From the IMG/VR virus record IMGVR_UViG_3300044522_000126, positions 1 to 64,000 of that record: a DNA stretch of 64,000 nucleotides. One strand, 5' to 3'. Below are positions 5,543 through 12,272 of the stretch, in pieces (the stretch's first letter is position 1; each line of letters opens with the position of its first letter). Both the position numbers and the translations under genes were made by a program. Source of the stretch: a virus. Under the pieces are notes generated by a model. It was not told the DNA's origin. It saw only the letters and a list, made by a program, of their open reading frames with translations, and did not search any database.

Positions 5543-5692
5543 ATGGTACATACAATAGTTCAAGGCAATGAGTGTTATATCTTTATGAATGGTAAATTAA
5601 TTCATAAAACTAGAACTGATAATTCAGAGTCAGGAGTTACGTTCGATGTAATGGCATATAGAAAAAATGATACTTTAATTTCAATAAAATAG
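5543..5692 (+). CDS. 49-aa hypothetical protein
   Basis: I use ATG 5543 (MVHTIVQGNE). A longer frame would begin at 5483 inside the zinc-ribbon gene, and 5543 is preceded by an A/T-rich leader typical of this phage. The peptide reads as a small beta-rich domain. Function is unknown. Confidence 0.55.
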   Translation: MVHTIVQGNECYIFMNGKLIHKTRTDNSESGVTFDVMAYRKNDTLISIK

Positions 5693-5694
5693 AT

Positions 5695-5829
5695 ATGGAA
5701 AGTGATTGTTGTGGTGCTTATTCAAGTTGTTGGGACGATATAGATATATGTCCTGATTGTGGTGAACATGCTGATTGGAATGAAGATGAAGATGAAGATT
5801 ATCCATGTGATATAATAAACGAATTCTAA
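5695..5829 (+). CDS. 44-aa Cys-rich, acidic putative zinc protein
   Basis: The peptide holds CCGAYSSC and CPDCGEHA followed by an acidic run (NEDEDEDYP) and another Cys. The CCGA...CPDCGE arrangement is a layout I know from small phage proteins with a single zinc site. It starts two bases after the previous stop and is the last gene before the tRNA-like element at 5863. Confidence 0.6.
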   Translation: MESDCCGAYSSCWDDIDICPDCGEHADWNEDEDEDYPCDIINEF

Positions 5830-5840
5830 ACATGGATACT

Positions 5841-5850
5841 TGCTATACAC
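5841..5850 (+). repeat. Decamer TGCTATACAC in a non-coding leader
   Basis: Exact copy 13 bases upstream of tRNA-like element 3. Its CAC end begins a CACGC/GCGTG stem (5848-5852 with 5861-5865). Confidence 0.85.
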
Positions 5851-5862
5851 GCTCTTATAGGC

Positions 5863-5932
5863 GTGGTTGGTTAAATCTGGTGATGACTCAGAGGCATAGA
5901 CTGAGTTGATAGTTCGATTCTATCTTATCCAC
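5863..5932 (+). tRNA. tRNA-like element 3 (non-canonical anticodon arm)
   Basis: A perfect T-arm GATAG-TTCGATT-CTATC (5908-5924) is followed by TATCCAC, which pairs with GTGGTTG at 5863 except for one mismatch and one G-T pair. TTGGTTAAATC resembles a D-loop. The anticodon region forms ACTCAG/CTGAGT with a 9-base loop containing CAT but without the expected U33. It may be a degenerate tRNA or a mimic. Confidence 0.45.
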
Positions 5933-5935
5933 AAA

Positions 5936-5972
5936 GTTACCATGGTGGTAACCTCTATTAAACCCTTTAATA
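5936..5972 (+). promoter_or_regulatory. Two leader hairpins before the AAA+ gene
   Basis: GTTACC/GGTAAC (5936-5952) and TATTAAA-CCC-TTTAATA (5956-5972) are perfect stems. The second ends ten bases before the start codon at 5983, so it could affect translation initiation. Confidence 0.4.
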
Positions 5973-5982
5973 AAATTTAATT

Positions 5983-7020
5983 ATGGCGACAGCTAGAAAA
6001 ACAAAAGCAGTAGTGCAAGAAGTCACAGGCGTAGGTGCAGACTTCGTATTTATGGACAAATCACTTAGTATCTTAGATATTGGGCTGAAGACAGGTAAAA
6101 ATATTGTCTTGTACGGTCCTGGTGGACATGGTAAATCAGAATTAACAATGGCGTATCTCGCTGAAAAAGGCATCGACCCTTATGTAATTACAATGGGTAC
6201 AGGTATGACTACTGATAGATTATTCGGCGGTTTAGATATACCTACGTTCGAGAAAACAGGTAAAATTGAATATCTTGTTGAGAATTCATTTATGAATAAC
6301 GAGTATGTTATATTCGAAGAATTATTCGATGCTCCTGACTTTATTCTTGAACAATTAAAAGATATTTTATCTTCTAAAATATTCAGAAATGGTACGCAAA
6401 TATTTCCTATTAAAACTAAGTTTATTATCTGCTGCACTAATCGTACTCGTGAAGAATTTTCTAAAAATGCATCTTTAAAAGCATTAATGGAACGTTTCCC
6501 ACTTGAATTAAATGTAGTATGGGATAATTATACTGAAGCAAGTTATAATAAACTTCTTGAAGTTAAATTTGGCCAAGGTAATGTAGATCCAATTATACCT
6601 TATATTCTTCAAGAATATCATAGAGGTGGAGTTACAATATCACCTCGTGTAGCTGTTACTGCTTATACAGTATACGAAGAATGTGGTCCAGACTCGTTAA
6701 ACTTTATTGCAGAATTTGCTAAAAAACCTGCATTAATCGCTGATACCCTTAAGAAATATCAGAGCACGTTAAAGTTTAGAAAGTTATCAGATGATTTAGG
6801 TGACATTGTAAATAAATTACAAAACAATAATCTAATCACTAAAGACGAGCAATCAGCATATACTAATGATATTGGTTTATTAGCTAATACAATTAGAGAT
6901 ATTAAAAAGTTAACAGTATCTGACGATCTTGCGTCTAATCACGCCTCATTAATTAAGAGTGCGACTGATTTATATACATCTTTATCTAAAAAGCAAACCG
7001 TATCATCTATAATGGATTAA
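5983..7020 (+). CDS. MoxR-type AAA+ ATPase
   Basis: The 345-aa protein has a Walker A motif GPGGHGKS (residues 45-52), Walker B EYVIFEE (107-113), a sensor-1 Asn in CCTNRT (about 153), a conserved Arg after LKALME (171) and a C-terminal helical lid with ISPRVAVTAY. This is the layout of the MoxR/CobS branch of AAA+ ATPases. These act as hexameric chaperones that remodel or activate target complexes, usually together with a von Willebrand A partner. Such a partner follows four bases downstream. The target is unknown. It is probably cytoplasmic and expressed with the VWA gene as a two-gene unit. Confidence 0.88.
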   Translation: MATARKTKAVVQEVTGVGADFVFMDKSLSILDIGLKTGKNIVLYGPGGHGKSELTMAYLAEKGIDPYVITMGTGMTTDRLFGGLDIPTFEKTGKIEYLVENSFMNNEYVIFEELFDAPDFILEQLKDILSSKIFRNGTQIFPIKTKFIICCTNRTREEFSKNASLKALMERFPLELNVVWDNYTEASYNKLLEVKFGQGNVDPIIPYILQEYHRGGVTISPRVAVTAYTVYEECGPDSLNFIAEFAKKPALIADTLKKYQSTLKFRKLSDDLGDIVNKLQNNNLITKDEQSAYTNDIGLLANTIRDIKKLTVSDDLASNHASLIKSATDLYTSLSKKQTVSSIMD

Positions 7021-7023
7021 ATC

Positions 7024-8454
7024 ATGAGTAAATATTCTAGTTACTGGGGTGATGATGACGATTATACTTCAGAGTATGATAGTTATGGAAGTTATGGTTA
7101 TGGTGGTAGAAGTAATAAAAAAGAGACTAAATATAGTTCATACTCTTGGAAACCGAGTGTATGGACTAATTACTCTTGGGGCGGAAGTATATATGATGAA
7201 GATGATAATTCAGATTTATTCGTTAAAGATCCAATAACCTATTTAACTCCTACTAAAGCAGATATTAAAGCTAAGTCTAACGTGTGGATTGACAAGTCAG
7301 TAGATACTATTAAAGAATTAGCTAGAGTATGTTACTTCAAGATGGTTGATGAGCGTGAATATATCAGTGAAAAATTCGCTGATTACGACTCTCTTAGCGA
7401 AGGTCAACAAATGGATTATGAGCAGAAGAAACAATTATATGATGGTATCTTCGATCAATTTATTCCTGGTAATACTCCACTCGAACAAGCAATAGCTATA
7501 TATAGGCAAATCGGTGGTAACAGTGAATATAGAAAACGTAATCCAACTGGTGATGAAGAAGATGAAGATATAGACTACGATTCAACTCTTAATTTTGACA
7601 GAGCTATATATTCTGATCCAGATATTAATCAGCAACTTGAATTTAATGAATTAAGTAAAGAACGTAAAATGGATATTCTTGATAAAATATCTATTGTCGG
7701 TCAACTTGGTGATCAATTCAAAGTTGAAAAAGAAGTTGAAGAAAAACTTGTATCAAACTCTGATCAGTATGCTAAAAAGATTATGCGTGATTATGCTCAA
7801 TTCAGTAACATCGAGTTATATCAGAAAATGTTTCCAAACTTTCGTACTAAGTTCTTAACTAAGGATTTAACTGTTAACGTGCCTGTTGACCGTAAAGAAC
7901 AGAAACAAAAGATAATTATATTATTAGATTTTTCTGGCAGTATGGATTCGTGTGATAAACAGACATGGGTGAATGCTATACTCATTGATCGCTTACGCTA
8001 TGTAATGAAAGAAGAAGCTGAAGTTTATTTCAGTTATTTTGTACATAATCCTAAAAATATGCAGTTTCACCATTTAAAAAATAGAGAAGATGTCATGGAT
8101 TTCTGGACGTGGTTTTCTAATGATCCAAATGGTGGTACAACTGATATAGGCGCGATGGTTACATCTATTGCTAATGATATTTCAAATCGCAAACTTGGTA
8201 ATCTATCTGTAGATTTATCAGTTGAAAAACCTGAAATTCTAGTTATAAATGACGGTCAAGATAGAGTTGGTTATGATACTTTACCTTATAAAGTTAATGC
8301 CATATCTCTTATGGATTTTAGCAGTGAATTAAAGACCTTATGTATTAAAACAGGTGGTAAACAAGTTAGAGTTGGTTATGATAACTCTGTTACTAGTTAT
8401 GCTGAAGAAGGTACAACTGTTATAGATGATGGTAAAAATACTAAAACTTCTTAA
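7024..8454 (+). CDS. VWA-domain protein, partner of the AAA+ ATPase
   Basis: The C-terminal half is a von Willebrand A domain with a complete MIDAS site: D302-x-S304-x-S306 (DFSGS), Thr in GGTTDIG (about 372-373) and Asp in INDGQD. CobT and MoxR-associated VWA proteins share this organisation and bind the AAA+ ring. The first 65 residues are a low-complexity region of Tyr, Ser, Gly and Asp, which is unusual and resembles disordered sticky segments. The centre is acidic and helical. The gene is followed by a strong terminator. Confidence 0.87.
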   Translation: MSKYSSYWGDDDDYTSEYDSYGSYGYGGRSNKKETKYSSYSWKPSVWTNYSWGGSIYDEDDNSDLFVKDPITYLTPTKADIKAKSNVWIDKSVDTIKELARVCYFKMVDEREYISEKFADYDSLSEGQQMDYEQKKQLYDGIFDQFIPGNTPLEQAIAIYRQIGGNSEYRKRNPTGDEEDEDIDYDSTLNFDRAIYSDPDINQQLEFNELSKERKMDILDKISIVGQLGDQFKVEKEVEEKLVSNSDQYAKKIMRDYAQFSNIELYQKMFPNFRTKFLTKDLTVNVPVDRKEQKQKIIILLDFSGSMDSCDKQTWVNAILIDRLRYVMKEEAEVYFSYFVHNPKNMQFHHLKNREDVMDFWTWFSNDPNGGTTDIGAMVTSIANDISNRKLGNLSVDLSVEKPEILVINDGQDRVGYDTLPYKVNAISLMDFSSELKTLCIKTGGKQVRVGYDNSVTSYAEEGTTVIDDGKNTKTS

Positions 8455-8462
8455 CAATTTTT

Positions 8463-8493
8463 AAAGGGCCCACTGTGAAAGGTGGGTCTTTTT
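8463..8493 (+). terminator. Terminator after MoxR-VWA unit
   Basis: AAAGGGCCCAC and GGTGGGTCTTT pair with one bulge and one G-T pair around a short loop, followed by TTTTT. Confidence 0.85.
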
Positions 8494-8507
8494 AATACCC
8501 TAATTAT

Positions 8508-8732
8508 ATGAAAGAGAGATATGTAAGAATGAGAAATGAAAAAGTCATTGATTGGCTATTCATTTATGACTATGCTGTATCTAAAGGTTTTACTCTTGGA
8601 GTAGAAAAATTTAATATAGGCGCTAATTACTTAAACATGACAATGCATGAAATATTAAATCAACTAGATCATGAGTACGAGTTAACTATATTATATGACA
8701 AGCAAGGAATATTTATAAAAGTTGTACTATGA
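8508..8732 (+). CDS. 74-aa hypothetical protein
   Basis: A helical N-terminus (MRNEKVIDWLFIYDYAVSKGF) is followed by a second helix and a short beta hairpin; the arrangement could be a small winged-helix-like fold but no motif confirms it. The stop overlaps the next start by four bases, so the two are coupled. No dedicated promoter is seen after the terminator at 8463, so transcription may read through. Confidence 0.6.
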   Translation: MKERYVRMRNEKVIDWLFIYDYAVSKGFTLGVEKFNIGANYLNMTMHEILNQLDHEYELTILYDKQGIFIKVVL

Positions 8733-9037
8733 AAGATGAAGATATTATTGGAAAAGAATTTTTAACTGTTCGCTTTGAAAAAAAAGACGGTGGAATTTTA
8801 ACTTGTAACCCGACTTACGACCCTTATATTGGATTAATTGGCATAGTAACTAACTTTCACGAACCTTATACAGAATACGCTCGTGTTGAATTTAAAGATT
8901 CTGTAGGATATATAACTGCATTACATTGGCCTGTTAAAGTCATTAAAAAACAATTGCAGGAAAATATTAATAAAGAAAGTCCTGAATATATTAAAAAACT
9001 ATTTAAAGAAATAATTAAATTAACTAAAACAAAATAA
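8729..9037 (+). CDS. 102-aa hypothetical protein
   Basis: Residues 1-70 look like a small beta barrel (KEFLTVRFEKKDGG, YIGLIGIVTNF, YARVEFKDSVGYI), and the last 30 residues form a basic helix rich in Lys. It overlaps its upstream neighbour by ATGA and precedes the next gene by two bases. No family is recognised. Confidence 0.65.
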   Translation: MKDEDIIGKEFLTVRFEKKDGGILTCNPTYDPYIGLIGIVTNFHEPYTEYARVEFKDSVGYITALHWPVKVIKKQLQENINKESPEYIKKLFKEIIKLTKTK

Positions 9038-9039
9038 TT

Positions 9040-9393
9040 ATGGGATTAGACATGTATCTTTATAGAAATGGAGATCAAGAAAAAGAAATTGGTTATTGGC
9101 GTAAAGCTAATGCTATACACAAGTGGTTTGTAGACAACACTCAAGATGGTAAAGACGAATGTCAAGTAAGCGACATTTCTATAGAGCAATTACTTACTTT
9201 ATATAATTTATGTAAAAAAGTATTAAAAAATCCACAAAAAAATGGTTATTTATTGCCACCGCAAGGCGGTTTTTTCTTTGGAAATGCAGAACATGGTGAT
9301 TATTATTTAGAATACGTAAAGAAAACTAAAAAAATACTAAAAAAATGTTTGAAACAACCGAACGAGAAGTACGAGTACCAAGCAAGTTGGTAG
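9040..9393 (+). CDS. Conserved phage protein of the MGLDMYLY type
   Basis: The 117-aa protein opens MGLDMYLYRNGD, contains EIGYWRKANAIHKWFVDN, a GGFFFGNAEHGDYYLEY segment and ends YEYQASW. I know this full pattern from a widespread phage and bacterial family, usually without a function in annotations. The family's strictly placed Trp, Tyr and His suggest a binding pocket, but its role is not established. A decamer copy overlaps the codons for Ala-Ile-His of the conserved NAIHKW motif. Confidence 0.85.
   Translation: MGLDMYLYRNGDQEKEIGYWRKANAIHKWFVDNTQDGKDECQVSDISIEQLLTLYNLCKKVLKNPQKNGYLLPPQGGFFFGNAEHGDYYLEYVKKTKKILKKCLKQPNEKYEYQASW
9111..9120 (+). repeat. Decamer TGCTATACAC inside the MGLDMYLY gene
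   Basis: Exact sense copy, encoding Ala-Ile-His of a conserved protein motif, so here protein conservation alone could explain the site. Confidence 0.8.
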
Positions 9394-9605
9394 ATTCTTT
9401 AATTAAAGAAAGAGCATCAGATAAAGCTTTTGCTACTATAAAAATGTACGAGAATCAAATTAAAGCTTTGCAAAGAGATGTTAAAAGCGGCGGTTCTGGT
9501 GGAATATCGTTAGAACAACTATTAGGTGTAGTAGATCACACTGAAATGGAGAAACTTGTATGGATCTACATAACTAGTTTAATTGAAAAAGATAATAAAT
9601 TATGA
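9345..9605 (+). CDS. 86-aa helical protein
   Basis: The start at 9345 lies inside the upstream gene, giving a 49-base overlap; a later Met at about 9444 would avoid it. The protein is helical, with a likely coiled coil around KMYENQIKALQRDVK, a Gly/Ser linker (SGGSGG) and a second helical part. The function is not known. Its stop region overlaps the next start. Confidence 0.6.
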   Translation: MFETTEREVRVPSKLVDSLIKERASDKAFATIKMYENQIKALQRDVKSGGSGGISLEQLLGVVDHTEMEKLVWIYITSLIEKDNKL

Positions 9606-10075
9606 GTAAATATATAAATAGATACAAAGACACTTATACTTTTACAGAAAACAAAGACCATGACATATTATGGAAAGGTAATTTTGAATGGTGTAGGTTT
9701 GGTATGCCTAATGACTATAATAGAGCTTATAAAGCTTATTGTGAAGACATGGGTAACTTATTAACAATGGAAGAATTTAAAACCGCTGTTCATAAGTATG
9801 ACGATATTAAAAAAGAATACATTTTAACAGATAAATATGTTAGAATGGTTGATTCTTTACGAGATGAAATAGACATGATAGATCCTTCTGGTGGTCCTTT
9901 TATATCTAGAGGCATGTCTCTTGATTCATTTGGCTTTAAAGACTATATTGTAAAAGATTTTAAAGTTATGAAATCAGGTTACAAAATAATTACTGAGAAA
10001 TGTCCGATGTGTAATCTCGCAGGTGCTATACACAAGATAAGTTGTTCAACGCAGAAAATACAAATAAACTTATGA
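9602..10075 (+). CDS. 157-aa hypothetical protein with CPMC motif
   Basis: The protein is rich in Tyr and Asp with an acidic, helical middle. Near the C-terminus it has EKCPMCNLAGAIHKISC, which offers three Cys and a His and may bind zinc. A decamer copy again encodes Ala-Ile-His there. Starts and stops overlap with both neighbours (ATGA type), indicating one coupled operon. Confidence 0.65.
   Translation: MSKYINRYKDTYTFTENKDHDILWKGNFEWCRFGMPNDYNRAYKAYCEDMGNLLTMEEFKTAVHKYDDIKKEYILTDKYVRMVDSLRDEIDMIDPSGGPFISRGMSLDSFGFKDYIVKDFKVMKSGYKIITEKCPMCNLAGAIHKISCSTQKIQINL
10024..10033 (+). repeat. Decamer TGCTATACAC inside a gene
   Basis: Exact sense copy read as Ala-Ile-His, in an unrelated protein from the copy at 9111. 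Confidence 0.85.
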
Positions 10076-10335
10076 CAAAAGAAAATGTAATACAGATTTT
10101 ACCTAAATGGTTTAATGGTGAAGTCTATGAAAATGGTGGAGAGGTTACAAATCCATATAGTGGATGTAGTTGTTATTTATCTCCAAAGGAATTAAGTATG
10201 TATGATTTTATAAAAGGATCTGAGATGCTGTTAGAACAAGGTATACGTAGTGAAAATTTAACTAATTTATTCTACGAAGGTTTATGGTGGTTTAAAGATA
10301 ACAATATAGAAGCCTATATAATACTACTTGATTAA
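10072..10335 (+). CDS. 87-aa conserved hypothetical protein
   Basis: I place the start at ATG 10072 because it overlaps the upstream stop as ATGA; an in-frame ATG at 10042 would overlap 34 bases. The sequence MTKENVIQILPKWFNGE...GGEVTNPYSGCSCYLSPKELSMYDFI has the pattern of a small family widespread in phages and bacteria (N-terminal helix, NPYSG loop, ELSxYDFIxG helix). Its function is not known. Confidence 0.72.
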   Translation: MTKENVIQILPKWFNGEVYENGGEVTNPYSGCSCYLSPKELSMYDFIKGSEMLLEQGIRSENLTNLFYEGLWWFKDNNIEAYIILLD

Positions 10336-10337
10336 CT

Positions 10338-10439
10338 ATGATTAAAAACTTTTTATTAAAATTAAAGTTTATTTTATACTGCATGACAGTAATAGTATTA
10401 AGTTTTGTTTTAAAAATGTGTGAATTAAAAAAGTTTTAA
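10338..10439 (+). CDS. 33-aa membrane peptide
   Basis: The peptide has one hydrophobic helix (FILYCMTVIVLSFVL) between Lys-rich ends. It begins two bases after the preceding stop and the next ATG follows its stop by one base. This spacing supports a real gene. Confidence 0.5.
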   Translation: MIKNFLLKLKFILYCMTVIVLSFVLKMCELKKF

Positions 10440-10440
10440 C

Positions 10441-10602
10441 ATGAGTAGAACAGTTAAACAAGCTTATAGAAAATCAAGAGTATTTGATAGATCTTGCAGA
10501 AATAATGGAAAATGTTCTTATTGTAGAGGTAATAGATTACACAGTAATAATGTAAGAGACCAACAATCACTACACGGACTTAGAAGTTTAAACAATAGAT
10601 AA
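10441..10602 (+). CDS. 53-aa basic CxxC protein
   Basis: The sequence EAYRKSRVFDRSCRNNGKCSYCRGNRL-like core (here AYRKSRVFDRSCRN and GKCSYCRGNR) follows a common small phage protein with three Cys and a very basic N-terminus, likely zinc-binding and nucleic-acid-associated. Its 3' end overlaps promoter 8, so the C-terminal residues LHGLRSLNNR are encoded by promoter DNA. Confidence 0.65.
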   Translation: MSRTVKQAYRKSRVFDRSCRNNGKCSYCRGNRLHSNNVRDQQSLHGLRSLNNR

Positions 10603-10606
10603 TAAT
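10573..10606 (+). promoter_or_regulatory. Early promoter 8 (inside the end of a gene)
   Basis: CACGGACTTA (10573-10582), 15 bases and GATAATAAT (10598-10606). The -7 box is weaker than in promoters 1-7 and the decamer is absent. It would drive the genes from 10627. Confidence 0.6.
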
Positions 10607-10626
10607 TAAAACAAAACAAATGAAAC

Positions 10627-10902
10627 ATGACTAAAAAAGAAATGGACGCGTTAGCAGACGTTATTGTAGGTAAATTAATTGAAAAACAAAAAGAGTTAGA
10701 TAAAGAGTTTATCCAAGATCTCGAAGCAAGTAATGTACCAATTGAAGTGCACGAACGTATAAGTAATAAAGATAAAATCATAATGGAAATCACGCGATTA
10801 GTCGTTATGTTAGATGCTTTTGAAAAAGCTGAAGAATATGAAAAAGCTGATACTTGTGCAAAACGAATTAGTTATTTAAAATCTGAAATGTCTAAACTTT
10901 AA
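10627..10902 (+). CDS. 91-aa helical protein with UvrB/UvrC-like motif
   Basis: The protein is almost entirely helical. Its C-terminal part, MLDAFEKAEEYEKADTCAKR, resembles the UvrB/UvrC interaction motif, a short helical hairpin found in several unrelated proteins. The N-terminal helix (DVIVGKLIEKQKELDKEF) is probably a coiled coil. A partner cannot be named. It is the first gene after promoter 8. Confidence 0.65.
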   Translation: MTKKEMDALADVIVGKLIEKQKELDKEFIQDLEASNVPIEVHERISNKDKIIMEITRLVVMLDAFEKAEEYEKADTCAKRISYLKSEMSKL

Positions 10903-10921
10903 TGTAAATAGCCGTTTAAGT

Positions 10922-11014
10922 ATGGGAAAAAACAGAGAATTATTTGAAAAAATAAAAAATGAAACAGAGAATGAGGATACTGATGAAGAAGAATATTATA
11001 TTAATAATATGTAG
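10922..11014 (+). CDS. 30-aa acidic peptide
   Basis: ATG 10922 opens a 30-residue peptide (MGKNRELFEKIKNE followed by an acidic end). It stops four bases before dyad element copy 2. Evidence is limited to its position and codon pattern. Confidence 0.4.
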   Translation: MGKNRELFEKIKNETENEDTDEEEYYINNM

Positions 11015-11017
11015 AAC

Positions 11018-11063
11018 TGTGACAATAGGGTCTATATATAAAAAGTAAGGGGCTAATGTCACA
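11018..11063. promoter_or_regulatory. 46-bp dyad element, copy 2, overlapping a start codon
   Basis: TGTGACAATAG at the left end and CTAATGTCACA at the right end form an imperfect inverted repeat. The orientation of the asymmetric inside (AGTAAGGGG here) is opposite to the copy at 2019. The right arm contains ATG 11056, the start codon of the helix-turn-helix gene, so a bound protein would block either transcription or initiation. Autoregulation is the simplest idea. Confidence 0.7.
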
Positions 11064-11673
11064 CGATAGAAATATAAAGTATCTAACAGATAGACGAATA
11101 ATATATAGACGGTTTCCTATTAATGACCAACCTACTCAGGTATTTGAATGGGGTAATTATTATGAAACTGGTACTGTTGAATGTTATGAGTTGTTTAGGA
11201 GTAAGGCCAAAATAAATACATATAGAAGTCTAAAATGGCATCTATTAGTTATATGGTATCTTAATCCTCAGTTAGATCAAGATAAATTAGAAAGTTTATG
11301 TAGATTTATCTGTGACAAGTCTAACAACTTTATTACATTTAATATTTCTGATCAAGTTTTAAAGACTATTTTATATGAGGTAAGTATGCATGATTTAGAA
11401 TCTCCTCCTAAAAATAAAATACGTAAGATAATATTTAAAGATTACTGTCAGTTAACTACTGAACAGAAACTACAGATAGTAGGTCAAATTATCGGTCGTA
11501 AAAAATTATCAGAGTCTGAGATTTACGATGCCATGCTATACACTCATGATGATGGCGACAAAATTACTGTTGAGAAACTAGCGAAGTATCTAGGTTGTTC
11601 TACAAGAACAGTTTATAGAAACATGGGTAATGAACTTAAAAAAGAAAAAGAATTATTAAACCAAGAATTATGA
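11056..11673 (+). CDS. Helix-turn-helix protein, possible replication or transcription regulator
   Basis: The 205-aa protein is soluble and basic. Residues about 165-195 (TVEKLAKYLGCSTRTVYRNM) form a clear helix-turn-helix of the kind found in winged-helix regulators and in the C-terminal part of some phage initiators. The N-terminal 150 residues are not recognised; they contain aromatic-rich helices. Its start codon lies in dyad element copy 2, which makes it the best candidate to bind that element. A decamer lies at 11534-11543 in a different frame from the other intragenic copies. The stop overlaps the next start by ATGA. Confidence 0.7.
   Translation: MSHDRNIKYLTDRRIIYRRFPINDQPTQVFEWGNYYETGTVECYELFRSKAKINTYRSLKWHLLVIWYLNPQLDQDKLESLCRFICDKSNNFITFNISDQVLKTILYEVSMHDLESPPKNKIRKIIFKDYCQLTTEQKLQIVGQIIGRKKLSESEIYDAMLYTHDDGDKITVEKLAKYLGCSTRTVYRNMGNELKKEKELLNQEL
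11534..11543 (+). repeat. Decamer TGCTATACAC inside the HTH gene
   Basis: Exact sense copy read in another frame (Met-Leu-Tyr-Thr), which shows that the decamer is not a by-product of a shared Ala-Ile-His peptide. Confidence 0.88.
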
Positions 11674-12272
11674 AACTTAAATATTTTATAAAAGATTTAG
11701 ATTTTTTAAAGGCATACAACTCGCCATTTAAACCTCCAAGTATAAAATTATATGTTGGTAAAGTAGCAATTGGTACTCCTTATTTTCTACCTAGACGATG
11801 GATTAAAGGAACTCCTAATTTAGCAATTGCAGCAGCTGATAAATATGTAAAAGAACGAATAGAATTTAATAAACGAAATCCTGAATATGCTAAACCTATA
11901 AAACCTTTTAGAGAAATATACGAAGATAAACTACGATGTTCTTATGCAATGCCTAAAAGATTTGGTTTCAACTATACTGGTTTAGGTTGGAAAACTAAAT
12001 GGGAACCAGATAATTATAGATTTGAATGGTCTCCTGTTTTTTCTTTTGTATTTTTTAAATGGCAAATAGCAATTGAATTTATTGCTCCTGAGTGTCATCA
12101 TTATTGGGAATGTTGGTTATATTATACTAGAGAAACAGATAAAACTAAAAGTACAAAAGAAAGATTAGAACAAGCTAGAAAAAAGTATCCATGTAAATGG
12201 ACAAGACATGTTAACGGTGAAGAAGAGATGATTTGCTATTGGGATTCAATTTTAAAAAATAAGTGGTTATGA
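11670..12272 (+). CDS. Conserved phage protein, Trp-rich
   Basis: This 200-aa protein has a very aromatic centre (GLGWKTKW, FEWSPVFSFVFFKWQIAI) and a pair ECHHYWECW followed by YYTRETDKTKSTKERL. I know this pattern from Bacteroidetes phages, where it lacks a function. It lies between the HTH and sigma-factor genes with four-base overlaps on both sides, so it is made in fixed ratio with them and may take part in the same switch, which is inference. Confidence 0.72.
   Translation: MKLKYFIKDLDFLKAYNSPFKPPSIKLYVGKVAIGTPYFLPRRWIKGTPNLAIAAADKYVKERIEFNKRNPEYAKPIKPFREIYEDKLRCSYAMPKRFGFNYTGLGWKTKWEPDNYRFEWSPVFSFVFFKWQIAIEFIAPECHHYWECWLYYTRETDKTKSTKERLEQARKKYPCKWTRHVNGEEEMICYWDSILKNKWL

Noticed and set aside
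2019-11063. Phage attachment or terminal repeat function for the 46-bp element
   Set aside because: No integrase is present and the copies are inverted and internal; an operator fits better.
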